Below, one piece after another: positions 12,969 through 21,932 of a stretch of DNA of 64,000 nt. The stretch covers positions 62,001-126,000 of the forward strand of contig NZ_JAKNTA010000011.1 of assembly GCF_022288725.1 (NCBI RefSeq), written 5' to 3'. The notes under the pieces are model-generated. The model was not told where the DNA came from. It did not search any database and saw only the letters and a list, made by a program, of their open reading frames with translations. The translations under genes and the position numbers were made by a program. Positions within the stretch are counted from its first letter, which is position 1, and each line of letters begins with the position of its first letter. This DNA is from Kitasatospora sp. A2-31. GTDB lineage: Bacteria > Actinomycetota > Actinomycetes > Streptomycetales > Streptomycetaceae.

Positions 12969-15900
12969 GTGAGCACCACCCAGTCCGCCACCACCGCGTC
13001 GTCGGCCGGCTACGCCGCCGAGGCCGGCACTGTCGCCGCCGGTACGACCGCTGCCGGGGCCGCCGACACCGCCCGCCGGATCGCCGAGCTGTCGCCCGAC
13101 CAGCGGGCCCGGCTGGAGGCGCGGCTGCGCGAGCGGCTGGCCCGGCGGCCGGCCGCCGCGGCCGGCGTGCCGCGCCGCACCCCGGGGGCACCGGTGCCGC
13201 TCTCCTTCGCCCAGGAGCAGATCTGGCTGGCCCAGCAGCTCGCCCCGGATTCGGCTGCGTACAACGTGCCGATGGCGGTCGTCTGCAGGGGACCGCTGGA
13301 CGCCGAGCGGCTGGCCCGGGCGTTCCGCACGGTGATCTCCCGGCACGAGGTGCTGCGCACCACCTTCGCCGCCGGGGCGGACGGTTCGCCGGTGCAACTG
13401 GTGCACGAGCAGGCGGGGTTCGAGCTGCCGGTGACCGACCTCCGGTCGACGGCGGACGCCGGGGCGCAGGTGCGCGAACGGCTCGCCGCCGAGGCGCACA
13501 CCCCCTTCGACCTGGCCTCCGGGCCGCTGCTGCGGGCCGCACTGCTGCGCACCGGCGACCAGGAGCACGTACTCGTACTGACGGCCCATCACATCGCCGT
13601 CGACGCTTGGTCGGTGAACGTGCTGCTCGGCGAGGTCGCGGCCGCCTACCGGTCGGCGGCGGGGCCGGCCGGCGGTGCGGAGCTGCCGCCGCTGCCGGTG
13701 CAGTACGGCGACTTCGCCGCCTGGCAGCGCGGCCGCCTCGACGGCGCCGCGTACCAGGAGAGCCTGGACTACTGGCAGCAGCGGCTGTCCGGCCTGACCG
13801 ACACCCCGCCGCCGGCCACCGCGACCGGCCGCCCGGAGGGCGGAGCACGCGCCGGCTCGCACAGCCTGGAGCTGCCCGCCGAGCTGACCGCGGGCCTCCG
13901 CGCCCTGGCCGCCCGGCACCGGACCACCCTCTTCACGGTGGCACTGGCCGCCCTCCAGACGCTGCTGTACCGCTACGGCTGCGGGGAGGACCCGGTGGTC
14001 GCCACCCCGGTCGGCGGCCGCGAGCGCACCGAACTCGAAGGCCTGATCGGCTGCTTCATCAACACCCTGCTGCTGCGTGGCGACCTCTCCCCCGGTTCCG
14101 CCGGGGAGGCCCCTACCGGCGAGCCGACCTTCGCCGAACTGCTGGACCGGGCCGCCGAGGCGACGCGACGCGACCTCCAGCACCAGGAGGTGCCCTTCGA
14201 GCAGCTGGCCGCGCGACTGCGGGCCGGCTCCCCCGAGGGGCTGGCGCGCACCATGCTGGTGCTCGACCAGGCCGCCCCGGGCGGCGCTCCCGCCGAGGAG
14301 TCCGCCGCCGCGCCCGGCGAGCTGGTGCTGCGCCCGCTGGACGGCGCCGGCCCGGCCGACGCGAAGCGGGACCTGACCTTCACCGTCTCGGAGACCGGCG
14401 ACACCCTGGTGCTGACCCTGGTGCACCGCACCGACCGCTACGAGGACCGGTCCGCCGAGCGCCTGCTGGCCCACTACGCCACCCTGCTGCGCGAGGCCTG
14501 CGCCGACCCGCACCGCCCGGTCGGCCGGCTGCCGCTGCTCACCGCCGCCGAGCGCGCGCTGGTGCTCGACGGCTGGAACGCGACCGCCCTGGAGGTGTCC
14601 GCCGGCACCTTCCACGGCCGGTTCGCCGAGCAGGCGGCGCGGACGCCGCAGGCCGTCGCGGTGGTCGGCGCCGACGGCACCCACCGCTACGCCGAACTGG
14701 ACCGGCTGGCCAACCGGCTGGCCCACCACCTGCGCGGGCTCGGGGTCGGCGCCGAGACCCCGGTCGGCATCTGCCTGGAGCGGGGCGCCTGGACCGTGGT
14801 GGCGCTGCTGGCCGTGCTCAAGGCCGGCGGCTGCTACGTGCCGATCGACCCGGCCCAGCCGCAGGAGCGGATGGCGATGATGCTCGCCGACACCGCCGCC
14901 CCCGTGGTGATCACCCGCGCCGACTCGGCCGACCGGCTGCCGGCCGCCGTGCAGGCGGTCGTGGTGGAGGAGCTGGCCCTCGACGCCCTGCCCGACACCG
15001 CCCCGGAGGTGGCCGTCGACCCGGGCCAGGCCGCCTACGTGCTGTTCACCTCCGGCTCCACCGGCCGCCCCAAGGGCGTGGTGGTCGAGCACCGGCAGGT
15101 CCTCAACTACCGCACCGCCGTGGTGTCCGCGCTGGCCCTCGTGCCGGAGGCCGGGTACGCGATGGTCCAGCCGTTCACCTTCGACTCCTGCGTCACGGTG
15201 CTGTCGGCAGCACTGCTCGGCGGCGGCACCCTGCACATGGTGGACGCCGACACCGCTTCGGACGGGCGCCGGCTGGCGGCCTACTTCGAGGAGCACGCGA
15301 TCGACTACCTGAAGATCAGCCCCTCGCACCTGGCGGCGCTGGAGGGTCCGGGCGGCGAGCATCGGGTGCTGCCCCGCCGTGGACTGATCCTCGGCGGCGA
15401 GGGCTCGACCAGCACCTTCGTCCGCGAGGTGCTGGGCCGGGCAGGGTGCGAGGTCTTCAACCACTACGGTCCCACCGAGACCACGGTCGGGGTGACCACC
15501 CACCACCCGCGGATCGAGGATCTGGCCGCCACCGCGACCGTGCCGATCGGCCGACCGCTCGGCAACGTCCGGGCGTACGTGCTGGACGGCCGGGGGGAGC
15601 CGGTGCCGGTCGGGGTGCCGGGCGAGCTGTTCATCGGCGGCGCCCAGGTGACCCGCGGCTACCTGGGCCGGCCGGGGCTCACCGCCGAGCGCTTCGTCCC
15701 GGACCCGTTCGGCGCGCCGGGCGCCCGGCTCTACCGCACCGGAGACCTGACCCGACGGCTGGCGGACAGCACGATCGAGTTCCTCGGACGGCTGGACGAC
15801 CAGGTGAAGATCCGCGGCTTCCGGATCGAACTGGGTGAGGTGGAGGCCGCGTTGGCCGCGCTGACGCCGGTGGCGGCGGCGGCCGCGGTCGTCCGCGAGG

Positions 15901-18900
15901 ACCGGCCGGGCGACCGGCAGCTGGTCGGCTACCTGGTCCCGGCGCCCGGCGCCGAGGTGGAACCGGCAGCCCTGCGCACCGAGTTGGCGAAGGCACTGCC
16001 CGGCTACATGGTCCCGTCCGCGCTGGTGGTGCTCGACGCGCTGCCGCTGACCGCGCACAACAAGCTGGACCGGCGGGCGCTGCCCGCTCCGCCCCGCCAG
16101 GAGGCCGTCCCCGGCCGGGCCGCGCGCGACGAGCGGGAGGCGGCGCTGTGCCGGATCTTCGCCGAGGTGCTGGGCACCGAGCGCGCACCGGGCATCGACG
16201 AGGACTTCTTCGACCTGGGCGGCCACTCCCTGCTGGCGATGCGCCTGGTCGCGGCCGTCCGCACCGAGCTCGGCGCCGAGCTGGGCATCCGTGACCTCTT
16301 CGAGGCGCCGACCGTCGCAGAGCTCGCCGCACGCGTGGCGGGGGCCGCGCCCGCCGCCGTGCTACCGCCGCTGGTCCGGGCGGAGCGCCCCGATGCGCTG
16401 CCGCTCTCCTTCGCCCAGCGACGGCTCTGGTTCCTCAACCGGATGGAGCGCGGGACCAGCGCCTACGCGATGCCGGTGGTGCTGCGGTTGAGCGAGGCCG
16501 TGGACACCGCCGCCCTCCAGGCCGCCCTGGACGACGTCGTCGAACGCCACGAGACCCTGCGCACCCTCTTCCCCGAAACCGACGGCGAACCCCACCAGGA
16601 CATCCGCCCCGCCACCCCCCACCTCATCCCCCTCCACACCCTCGACGCCACCGACGAAACCGACGCCCACACCCACATCACCACCCTCGCCACCACCCCC
16701 TTCGACCTCACCACCCAACTCCCCCTGCGCGCCACCCTCCTCACCCTCGCCCCCGACCACCACCTCCTCACCCTCGTCCTCCACCACATCGCCGGCGACG
16801 GCTGGTCCATGCAACCCCTCACCCACGACCTCACCACCGCCTACCACGCCCACACCACCGGCCGCACCCCCAACTGGCCCGAACTCCCCGTCCAGTACGC
16901 CGACTACACCCTCTGGCAACACCACCACCTCGGAAACCCCGACACCCCCGGCACCCCCCTCCACACCCAACTCACCCACTGGACCAACCACCTCACCAAC
17001 CTCCCCGACACCATCCCCCTCCCCACCGACCACCCCCGACCCACCAACCCCACCCACCAGGCCCGCACCCACACCACCCACACCCACCCCACCACCCACC
17101 ACCAACTCACCACCCACGCCCACACCCACCACGCCACCCTCTTCCACACCCTCCACGCCGCCCTCGCCACCCTCCTCACCCGCAACGGCGCCGGCACCGA
17201 CCTCCCCATCGGCACCCCCACCGCCGGCCGCACCCACCCCCACCTCGACCACCTCATCGGCTTCTTCGTCAACACCCTCGTCCTGCGCACCGACACCACC
17301 GGCAACCCCACCCACACCCAACTCCTCCACCACACCCGCGACCTCAACCTCACCGCCCTCACCCACCAGGACCTCCCCTTCGAACGCCTCGTAGAAGCCC
17401 TCAACCCCACCCGCACCCCCCACCACCACCCCCTCTTCCAAACCATCCTCACCCTCAACAACACCACCGAGGGGACGGACGGTTGGGCACCGGATGCGCC
17501 GGTCGGCCCGGAGGGAGAGGCCGGCCGGACGGCGAAGTTCGACCTCTCCTTCACCGTCACCGAGCACCGCACCGCCGACGGCGCGCCCGACGGCCTCACC
17601 GTCACCATCGAGTACGCCGCCGACCTCTTCGAACCCGCCACCGTCGAACGCCTCGCCGACCAGTTCCAGCGCATCCTGCGCAGCGCCGCCGAACACCCCG
17701 ACACCCCCATCCACGACATCGACCTGTTCACCGAGCACGAGCGCCGGGCCCTGTTCACCGACTGGAACGGCCCGACCCGCGAGCTCCCCGGCCGGACGCT
17801 GCCGGAGCTGTTCGCCGCCCAGGTCGCCCGCACCCCCGACGCCACCGCCGTCACCTGCGGCACCGACGCCCTCAGCTACACCGAACTCGACACCGCCGCC
17901 AACCGCCTCGCCCGCCATCTGGTGGCCCGCGGCGCCGGCCCCGAGCGGCTGGTCGCCCTGGCCGTACCCCGCTCGGTGGAGACCCTGGTGGCCGTCCTCG
18001 CCGTGCTGAAGGCCGGTGCGGCGTACCTGCCGATCGACCTCACCCACCCGGGGGAGCGGATCGCCTACACGCTCGCCGACGCCCAGCCGCTCTGCGTGCT
18101 CACCACCACCGAGGCGGCCGCCCAGCTGCCCGCCACCGGGCACCCGCACCTGCTGCTCGACGGCCCGGAGACGGTGGCCGCACTGGCCGCCCTGCCCGCG
18201 CACGAGCTCACCGACGCCGACCGGTCGGCACCGCTGTCGCTACGCAACCCGGCCTACGTGATCTACACCTCGGGCTCCACCGGGCGCCCCAAGGGCGTGG
18301 TGGTCGAGCACCACTCGCTGGACGCCTACCTGGCCTGGGCCCGCGAGGCCTACGGCAGTGTGGCCGGCCGCGCCCTGGTCCACTCGCCGGTCTCCTTCGA
18401 CCTCACCGTCACCGGCCTGTTCGCCCCGCTCACCAGCGGCGGCACCGTCCAGCTGATCGAGCTGGACGACCAGGCGCCCACGGCCGGGGAGTTCGAGCGC
18501 CCGACCTTCGTCAAGGCCACCCCGAGCCACCTGGCGCTGCTGACCGCGCTGCCCGAGCGCTTCTCGCCCAGCGAGCAGCTGGTGCTCGGGGGCGAGTCGC
18601 TGATGGGCGAGGTGCTGGACGAGTGGCGCCGCCGGCACCCGGGCGCCACTGTGATCAACGAGTACGGTCCGACCGAGACCACCGTCGGCTGCACCGAGTT
18701 CCGGATCGAGCCCGGCGACACCGCGCCCTCCGGCGTGATCACCATCGGACGGCCGGTCTGGAACACCCGGATGTACGTGCTGGACGGTGCGCTGCGGGCA
18801 CTGCCGATCGGCGTCGGCGGCGAACTCTACATCGCCGGCGACCTGGTGACCCGCGGCTACCTCGGCCGCCCGGCCCTGACCGCCGAGCGCTTCCTGCCCG

Positions 18901-20393
18901 ACCCGTTCGGCGGTCCCGGCTCGCGGATGTACCGCACCGGCGACCTCGGCCGCTGGCACCAGGAAGGCCGGCTGGAGTTCCTCGGCCGCACCGACGACCA
19001 GATCAAGCTCCGCGGCTTCCGCATCGACCCCGCCGAGATCGAAACCCACTTCACCGGCCGAGCCGACATCGCCCAGGCCGCCGTCCTGCTCCGCGAGGAC
19101 AGCCCGGGCGACCCGAGGCTCGTCGCCTACCTCGTCCCCACCGGCGACGCCGTCCCGGACCCGGCCGAACTCCGCGCCACCGCCGCGGCCCGACTCCCCG
19201 CCCACCTCGTCCCGTCCGCCGTCGTCCTGCTCGACACCCTGCCGCTCACCCCCAACGGCAAGCTCGACCGCCGCGCCCTCCCCGCGCCCGCCACCACGAC
19301 CGGCGGGACCGGCCGCGCACCCCGCACCCCCCGCGAGGAGGTCCTCTGCGGCCTCTTCGCCACCACCCTCAACACCGGCACCGTCGGCATCGACGACAAC
19401 TTCTTCGACCTCGGCGGCCACTCCCTGCTGGCCGCCCGGCTGACCGCCCGGATCCGCGACGAGCTGGGCGTCCGGATCGGTCTGCGGGCCCTGTTCGAGA
19501 CCCCGACCGTGGCCCTGCTCGCCGAGCGGATCGGTGGCGAGGGCGACACCGGATCTTCCGACGGGCTCGGGCAGTTGCTGCCGCTGCGGACCGGCGGAAC
19601 CCGTCCGCCGCTCTTCGCCGTACACCCCGGCGGCGGCCTCGGCTGGTGCTACTCCGGCCTGGTCCGCCATCTGGACCGCGACCGGCCGCTGTTCGCGCTG
19701 CAGGCCCGCGGGTTGGGCGGGGACGGCGAACTGCCGGGCAGCGTCGCCGAGATGGCGACCGACTACCTGCGGCTGATCCGCGAGGTCCAGCCGAGCGGCC
19801 CGTACCACCTGCTCGGCTGGTCGTTCGGCGGCACGGTGGCCCACGAGCTGGCCCGCCAACTGCAGGCCGCGGGCGAGGAGGTGGCGCTGCTGGCGATGCT
19901 CGACTCGCACCCCACCGGCCGGTTCCGGCACGCCGGCCGGCCCGGCGACGCGGAGATCCTCTCACTGGCGCTGGACGGCCTCGACCTCGACGAGCTGGGC
20001 GCAGCGGCCACGGACGCCGTGGCCGCCACGGCCGGCGACGGCGACGCCCTGGGTGACGGACTCCCCACCGCCGCGGCCGTGTCGGAGCTGCTGCGGGTGC
20101 GCGGCAGCGTGCTGGCCGGGCTGGACCCGGCGGCGCTCCACCGGTTGGTGAAGGTGACCGCCAACAACATCGCGCTCGCCCGGGGCGAGCAGCCCGGCCG
20201 CTACCGGGGACGGGTGCTCTTCTTCGAGGCCCTGCCCGGCCGCGGCGCCGACGGCACACCGCTGACCGAGCTGTGGACGGAGCACGTGGACGGCCCGATC
20301 GAGAACCACCCGCTGGACATCCCGCACAGCCGCTTCACCACGCCGGAGGCCCTGGACGTGATCGGCCCGATCCTGGCCGCCCACCTGCGCTGA
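12969..20393 (+). CDS. Terminal NRPS: C-A-T-C-A-T-TE
   Basis: NRPS of 2474 aa that ends the assembly line. It starts at GTG 12969 after GGGGAGAG. An N-terminal stretch of about 60 residues with a charged helix (RIAELSPDQRARLEARL) could be a docking element. Domains: C (13190-14530; HHIAVDAW, Ala for Gly), A (14590-16070), T (16110-16330), C (16370-17740; intact HHIAGDGWSM), A (17790-19280), T (19330-19540), thioesterase (19590-20390, nucleophile motif GWSFGG, distal His in IPHSRF). Hand-read A pockets are D-S-T-K-I-G-H-V-G (near the Asp code) and D-L-T-K-V-G-E-V-G (the standard Asn code). The type I TE should release the peptide by hydrolysis or cyclisation. The second C domain is unusually rich in Thr, His and Pro because of an extreme base-composition tract (separate entry). 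Confidence 0.94.
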   Translation: MSTTQSATTASSAGYAAEAGTVAAGTTAAGAADTARRIAELSPDQRARLEARLRERLARRPAAAAGVPRRTPGAPVPLSFAQEQIWLAQQLAPDSAAYNVPMAVVCRGPLDAERLARAFRTVISRHEVLRTTFAAGADGSPVQLVHEQAGFELPVTDLRSTADAGAQVRERLAAEAHTPFDLASGPLLRAALLRTGDQEHVLVLTAHHIAVDAWSVNVLLGEVAAAYRSAAGPAGGAELPPLPVQYGDFAAWQRGRLDGAAYQESLDYWQQRLSGLTDTPPPATATGRPEGGARAGSHSLELPAELTAGLRALAARHRTTLFTVALAALQTLLYRYGCGEDPVVATPVGGRERTELEGLIGCFINTLLLRGDLSPGSAGEAPTGEPTFAELLDRAAEATRRDLQHQEVPFEQLAARLRAGSPEGLARTMLVLDQAAPGGAPAEESAAAPGELVLRPLDGAGPADAKRDLTFTVSETGDTLVLTLVHRTDRYEDRSAERLLAHYATLLREACADPHRPVGRLPLLTAAERALVLDGWNATALEVSAGTFHGRFAEQAARTPQAVAVVGADGTHRYAELDRLANRLAHHLRGLGVGAETPVGICLERGAWTVVALLAVLKAGGCYVPIDPAQPQERMAMMLADTAAPVVITRADSADRLPAAVQAVVVEELALDALPDTAPEVAVDPGQAAYVLFTSGSTGRPKGVVVEHRQVLNYRTAVVSALALVPEAGYAMVQPFTFDSCVTVLSAALLGGGTLHMVDADTASDGRRLAAYFEEHAIDYLKISPSHLAALEGPGGEHRVLPRRGLILGGEGSTSTFVREVLGRAGCEVFNHYGPTETTVGVTTHHPRIEDLAATATVPIGRPLGNVRAYVLDGRGEPVPVGVPGELFIGGAQVTRGYLGRPGLTAERFVPDPFGAPGARLYRTGDLTRRLADSTIEFLGRLDDQVKIRGFRIELGEVEAALAALTPVAAAAAVVREDRPGDRQLVGYLVPAPGAEVEPAALRTELAKALPGYMVPSALVVLDALPLTAHNKLDRRALPAPPRQEAVPGRAARDEREAALCRIFAEVLGTERAPGIDEDFFDLGGHSLLAMRLVAAVRTELGAELGIRDLFEAPTVAELAARVAGAAPAAVLPPLVRAERPDALPLSFAQRRLWFLNRMERGTSAYAMPVVLRLSEAVDTAALQAALDDVVERHETLRTLFPETDGEPHQDIRPATPHLIPLHTLDATDETDAHTHITTLATTPFDLTTQLPLRATLLTLAPDHHLLTLVLHHIAGDGWSMQPLTHDLTTAYHAHTTGRTPNWPELPVQYADYTLWQHHHLGNPDTPGTPLHTQLTHWTNHLTNLPDTIPLPTDHPRPTNPTHQARTHTTHTHPTTHHQLTTHAHTHHATLFHTLHAALATLLTRNGAGTDLPIGTPTAGRTHPHLDHLIGFFVNTLVLRTDTTGNPTHTQLLHHTRDLNLTALTHQDLPFERLVEALNPTRTPHHHPLFQTILTLNNTTEGTDGWAPDAPVGPEGEAGRTAKFDLSFTVTEHRTADGAPDGLTVTIEYAADLFEPATVERLADQFQRILRSAAEHPDTPIHDIDLFTEHERRALFTDWNGPTRELPGRTLPELFAAQVARTPDATAVTCGTDALSYTELDTAANRLARHLVARGAGPERLVALAVPRSVETLVAVLAVLKAGAAYLPIDLTHPGERIAYTLADAQPLCVLTTTEAAAQLPATGHPHLLLDGPETVAALAALPAHELTDADRSAPLSLRNPAYVIYTSGSTGRPKGVVVEHHSLDAYLAWAREAYGSVAGRALVHSPVSFDLTVTGLFAPLTSGGTVQLIELDDQAPTAGEFERPTFVKATPSHLALLTALPERFSPSEQLVLGGESLMGEVLDEWRRRHPGATVINEYGPTETTVGCTEFRIEPGDTAPSGVITIGRPVWNTRMYVLDGALRALPIGVGGELYIAGDLVTRGYLGRPALTAERFLPDPFGGPGSRMYRTGDLGRWHQEGRLEFLGRTDDQIKLRGFRIDPAEIETHFTGRADIAQAAVLLREDSPGDPRLVAYLVPTGDAVPDPAELRATAAARLPAHLVPSAVVLLDTLPLTPNGKLDRRALPAPATTTGGTGRAPRTPREEVLCGLFATTLNTGTVGIDDNFFDLGGHSLLAARLTARIRDELGVRIGLRALFETPTVALLAERIGGEGDTGSSDGLGQLLPLRTGGTRPPLFAVHPGGGLGWCYSGLVRHLDRDRPLFALQARGLGGDGELPGSVAEMATDYLRLIREVQPSGPYHLLGWSFGGTVAHELARQLQAAGEEVALLAMLDSHPTGRFRHAGRPGDAEILSLALDGLDLDELGAAATDAVAATAGDGDALGDGLPTAAAVSELLRVRGSVLAGLDPAALHRLVKVTANNIALARGEQPGRYRGRVLFFEALPGRGADGTPLTELWTEHVDGPIENHPLDIPHSRFTTPEALDVIGPILAAHLR
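16495..17470 (+). repeat. GRINS-like intense nucleotide-skew tract
   Basis: About 1 kb inside the second C domain of the terminal NRPS is almost devoid of G and T on the coding strand. For example, bases 17041-17100 contain three G and no T, with all other bases C or A. Sense codons shift to ACC, CAC, CCC, AAC and CTC, making the encoded domain Thr/His/Pro/Asn-rich while keeping the catalytic HHIAGDGWSM. Edges are abrupt (near 16495 and 17470); milder skew recurs at about 17560-17720, 17825-17905 and 19000-19420. This fits the description of GRINS (genetic repeats of intense nucleotide skew), reported mainly in polyketide synthase genes. Only one intense copy is visible here, so the repeat criterion is unmet within this window. 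Confidence 0.7.
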
Positions 20394-20404
20394 CCCGGAC
20401 GGAC

Positions 20405-20436
20405 GGGGTGGTGCGGCGGCCCCGCCGCACCACCCC
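20405..20436 (+). terminator. Hairpin after the terminal NRPS gene
   Basis: Perfect 15-bp inverted repeat (20405-20419 with 20422-20436), arms GGGGTGGTGCGGCGG and its complement, starting about 12 bases after the NRPS stop codon. There is no U-tract, as is common for streptomycete terminators. Confidence 0.75.
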
Positions 20437-20517
20437 GCCTCCGCCGTGCCCTCGTCCCCCTTCCTCGCCGCCCCTTCCTCGCCGCCCCTTCCTCGCCCCC
20501 CGTAGCGGAGCCCTGAC

Positions 20518-20565
20518 ATGAGCCCTTCCCTCGCCCCTCCCCCGCCTCCTCCGGAGGTGCCGTGA
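20518..20565 (+). CDS. Possible leader ORF with hexaproline (15 aa)
   Basis: ATG at 20518 is preceded at seven bases by GCGGAG and encodes MSPSLAPPPPPPEVP. Its TGA stop (20563-20565) overlaps the GTG start of the exporter gene (20562), giving the GTGA arrangement typical of translational coupling. Six consecutive Pro codons are a strong ribosome-stalling context that depends on EF-P. It could tune exporter translation, or it may be a chance ORF in a C-rich spacer; only the layout supports it. Confidence 0.35.
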   Translation: MSPSLAPPPPPPEVP

Positions 20566-21932
20566 CCACCTTCCTCCTCATCTGGACCGGCCGGCTGCTC
20601 ACCGCCCTCGGCTCCAGCATCTCCGGCTTCGCCCTCGGCCTGTGGATCTACCAACAGACCGGGTCCGTCACCCAGTTCGCCACCGGCCTGCTGCTCGGAT
20701 TCGCTCCGGGCATGCTGGCCGCCCCGGCCGCCGGCGTCCTCGTGGACCGCCACCGCCGCCGGACCGTCCTGCTCTGCGCGGACGCTGCGGCCATGCTCGC
20801 CGCCGTGGCGATGGCCGCCGCCGAGGCCACCGGGCACCTGGCCGTCTGGCAGGTGTACGCGACCACCGTCGTGGAGTCGTGCTGCGCCGCCTTCCAGTGG
20901 CCCGCGCTCGCCGCCGCCGTCACCGGCGTGGTCCGGCCCGAGCAGCGCGGCCGGGCCGGGGCGATGACCCAGACCGCCCTGGCCGGGGCCCAGTTGCTCG
21001 GCCCGATGCTCGCCGCCGTCCTGCTCGGCGCGGGCGGGCTGCGCGCCGTCCTGCTGACCGACGTCGTCTCGTTCGCACTCGGGCTGCTCACCCTGCTGGT
21101 CGCCCGCTTCCCCGAGCCCACCGGACACCAGGACCGCCCACGCCCACCCGCGCACGCCACCGACCTGAGGCAACGCCGCGGCTGGCGCGCCGAGTTGGCG
21201 GAGGGCCGGCGGCTGCTCACCGGCCAACCGGGTCTGCGGCACCTGCTCCGCGTGGTGACCGTGCTCAATGCGGCCGAGGCCGCCGCCACGGCCCTGCTGC
21301 TGCCCCTGGTGCTGGCCGGCGCCCCGGCCGACGGCCGGAACGCCGCGGTCGCCATGGTCAGCACCGCCGGAGGCCTCGGGCTGGCGGCCGGCAGTGTCGC
21401 CATGTCGATCTGGTCCGGGCCGCGCCGGCCGCTCGCCTGGGTCACGTCGGCCACCGTCCTCAGCGGCGGCGCCGTCCTGGCCGCGGGCCTCCACCCGCGC
21501 CCCGCCGCACTGGCGTCGGCCGCCTTCACGTTCTTCCTCGGCCTGCCGGTGGTGACCAGCTGCGCCCAGGTGCTCTGGCAGTCCGCCGTGGCCGCCGAGG
21601 CGCAGGGCCGGGTCTTCGCCCTGCGCCGGATGTTCACCCAGGCCGGCACCCTGCTCGGCTACTTGCTGGCCGGACCGCTCGCCACACGGGTCTGCGAGCC
21701 GCTGGTGTCCCCCGGCGGCCCGCTCGACTCCACCCTCGGCCGCCTCCTCGGCACCGACCGGGACCGCGGCAGCGCCCTGCTGCTCTGCTGCACCGGCCTG
21801 CTCCTGGCCGCCACCGGCCTGGCCGGCCGGCGCCACACCGTCGAGGCGCTTCCGCCCCCGGAACCGATCGGGTGCGATAGAACCGCCCTGACCAGGATTC
21901 CCGCCAACTCCACCGATGCGGAGCCACTGTGA
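20562..21932 (+). CDS. MFS exporter, EntS/MFS_3-like
   Basis: Twelve-TM-type major facilitator of 456 aa resembling the enterobactin exporter EntS group (MFS_3). Hydrophobic segments run through the whole protein. The cytoplasmic loop between TM2 and TM3 carries DRHRRRTVLL, the MFS motif A region. The start is GTG 20562 with GGAGG four bases upstream. It follows the NRPS genes in the same direction and overlaps the next gene by GTGA, so the simplest role is export of the peptide product and self-protection. The substrate cannot be deduced from sequence. Confidence 0.85.
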   Translation: MTTFLLIWTGRLLTALGSSISGFALGLWIYQQTGSVTQFATGLLLGFAPGMLAAPAAGVLVDRHRRRTVLLCADAAAMLAAVAMAAAEATGHLAVWQVYATTVVESCCAAFQWPALAAAVTGVVRPEQRGRAGAMTQTALAGAQLLGPMLAAVLLGAGGLRAVLLTDVVSFALGLLTLLVARFPEPTGHQDRPRPPAHATDLRQRRGWRAELAEGRRLLTGQPGLRHLLRVVTVLNAAEAAATALLLPLVLAGAPADGRNAAVAMVSTAGGLGLAAGSVAMSIWSGPRRPLAWVTSATVLSGGAVLAAGLHPRPAALASAAFTFFLGLPVVTSCAQVLWQSAVAAEAQGRVFALRRMFTQAGTLLGYLLAGPLATRVCEPLVSPGGPLDSTLGRLLGTDRDRGSALLLCCTGLLLAATGLAGRRHTVEALPPPEPIGCDRTALTRIPANSTDAEPL

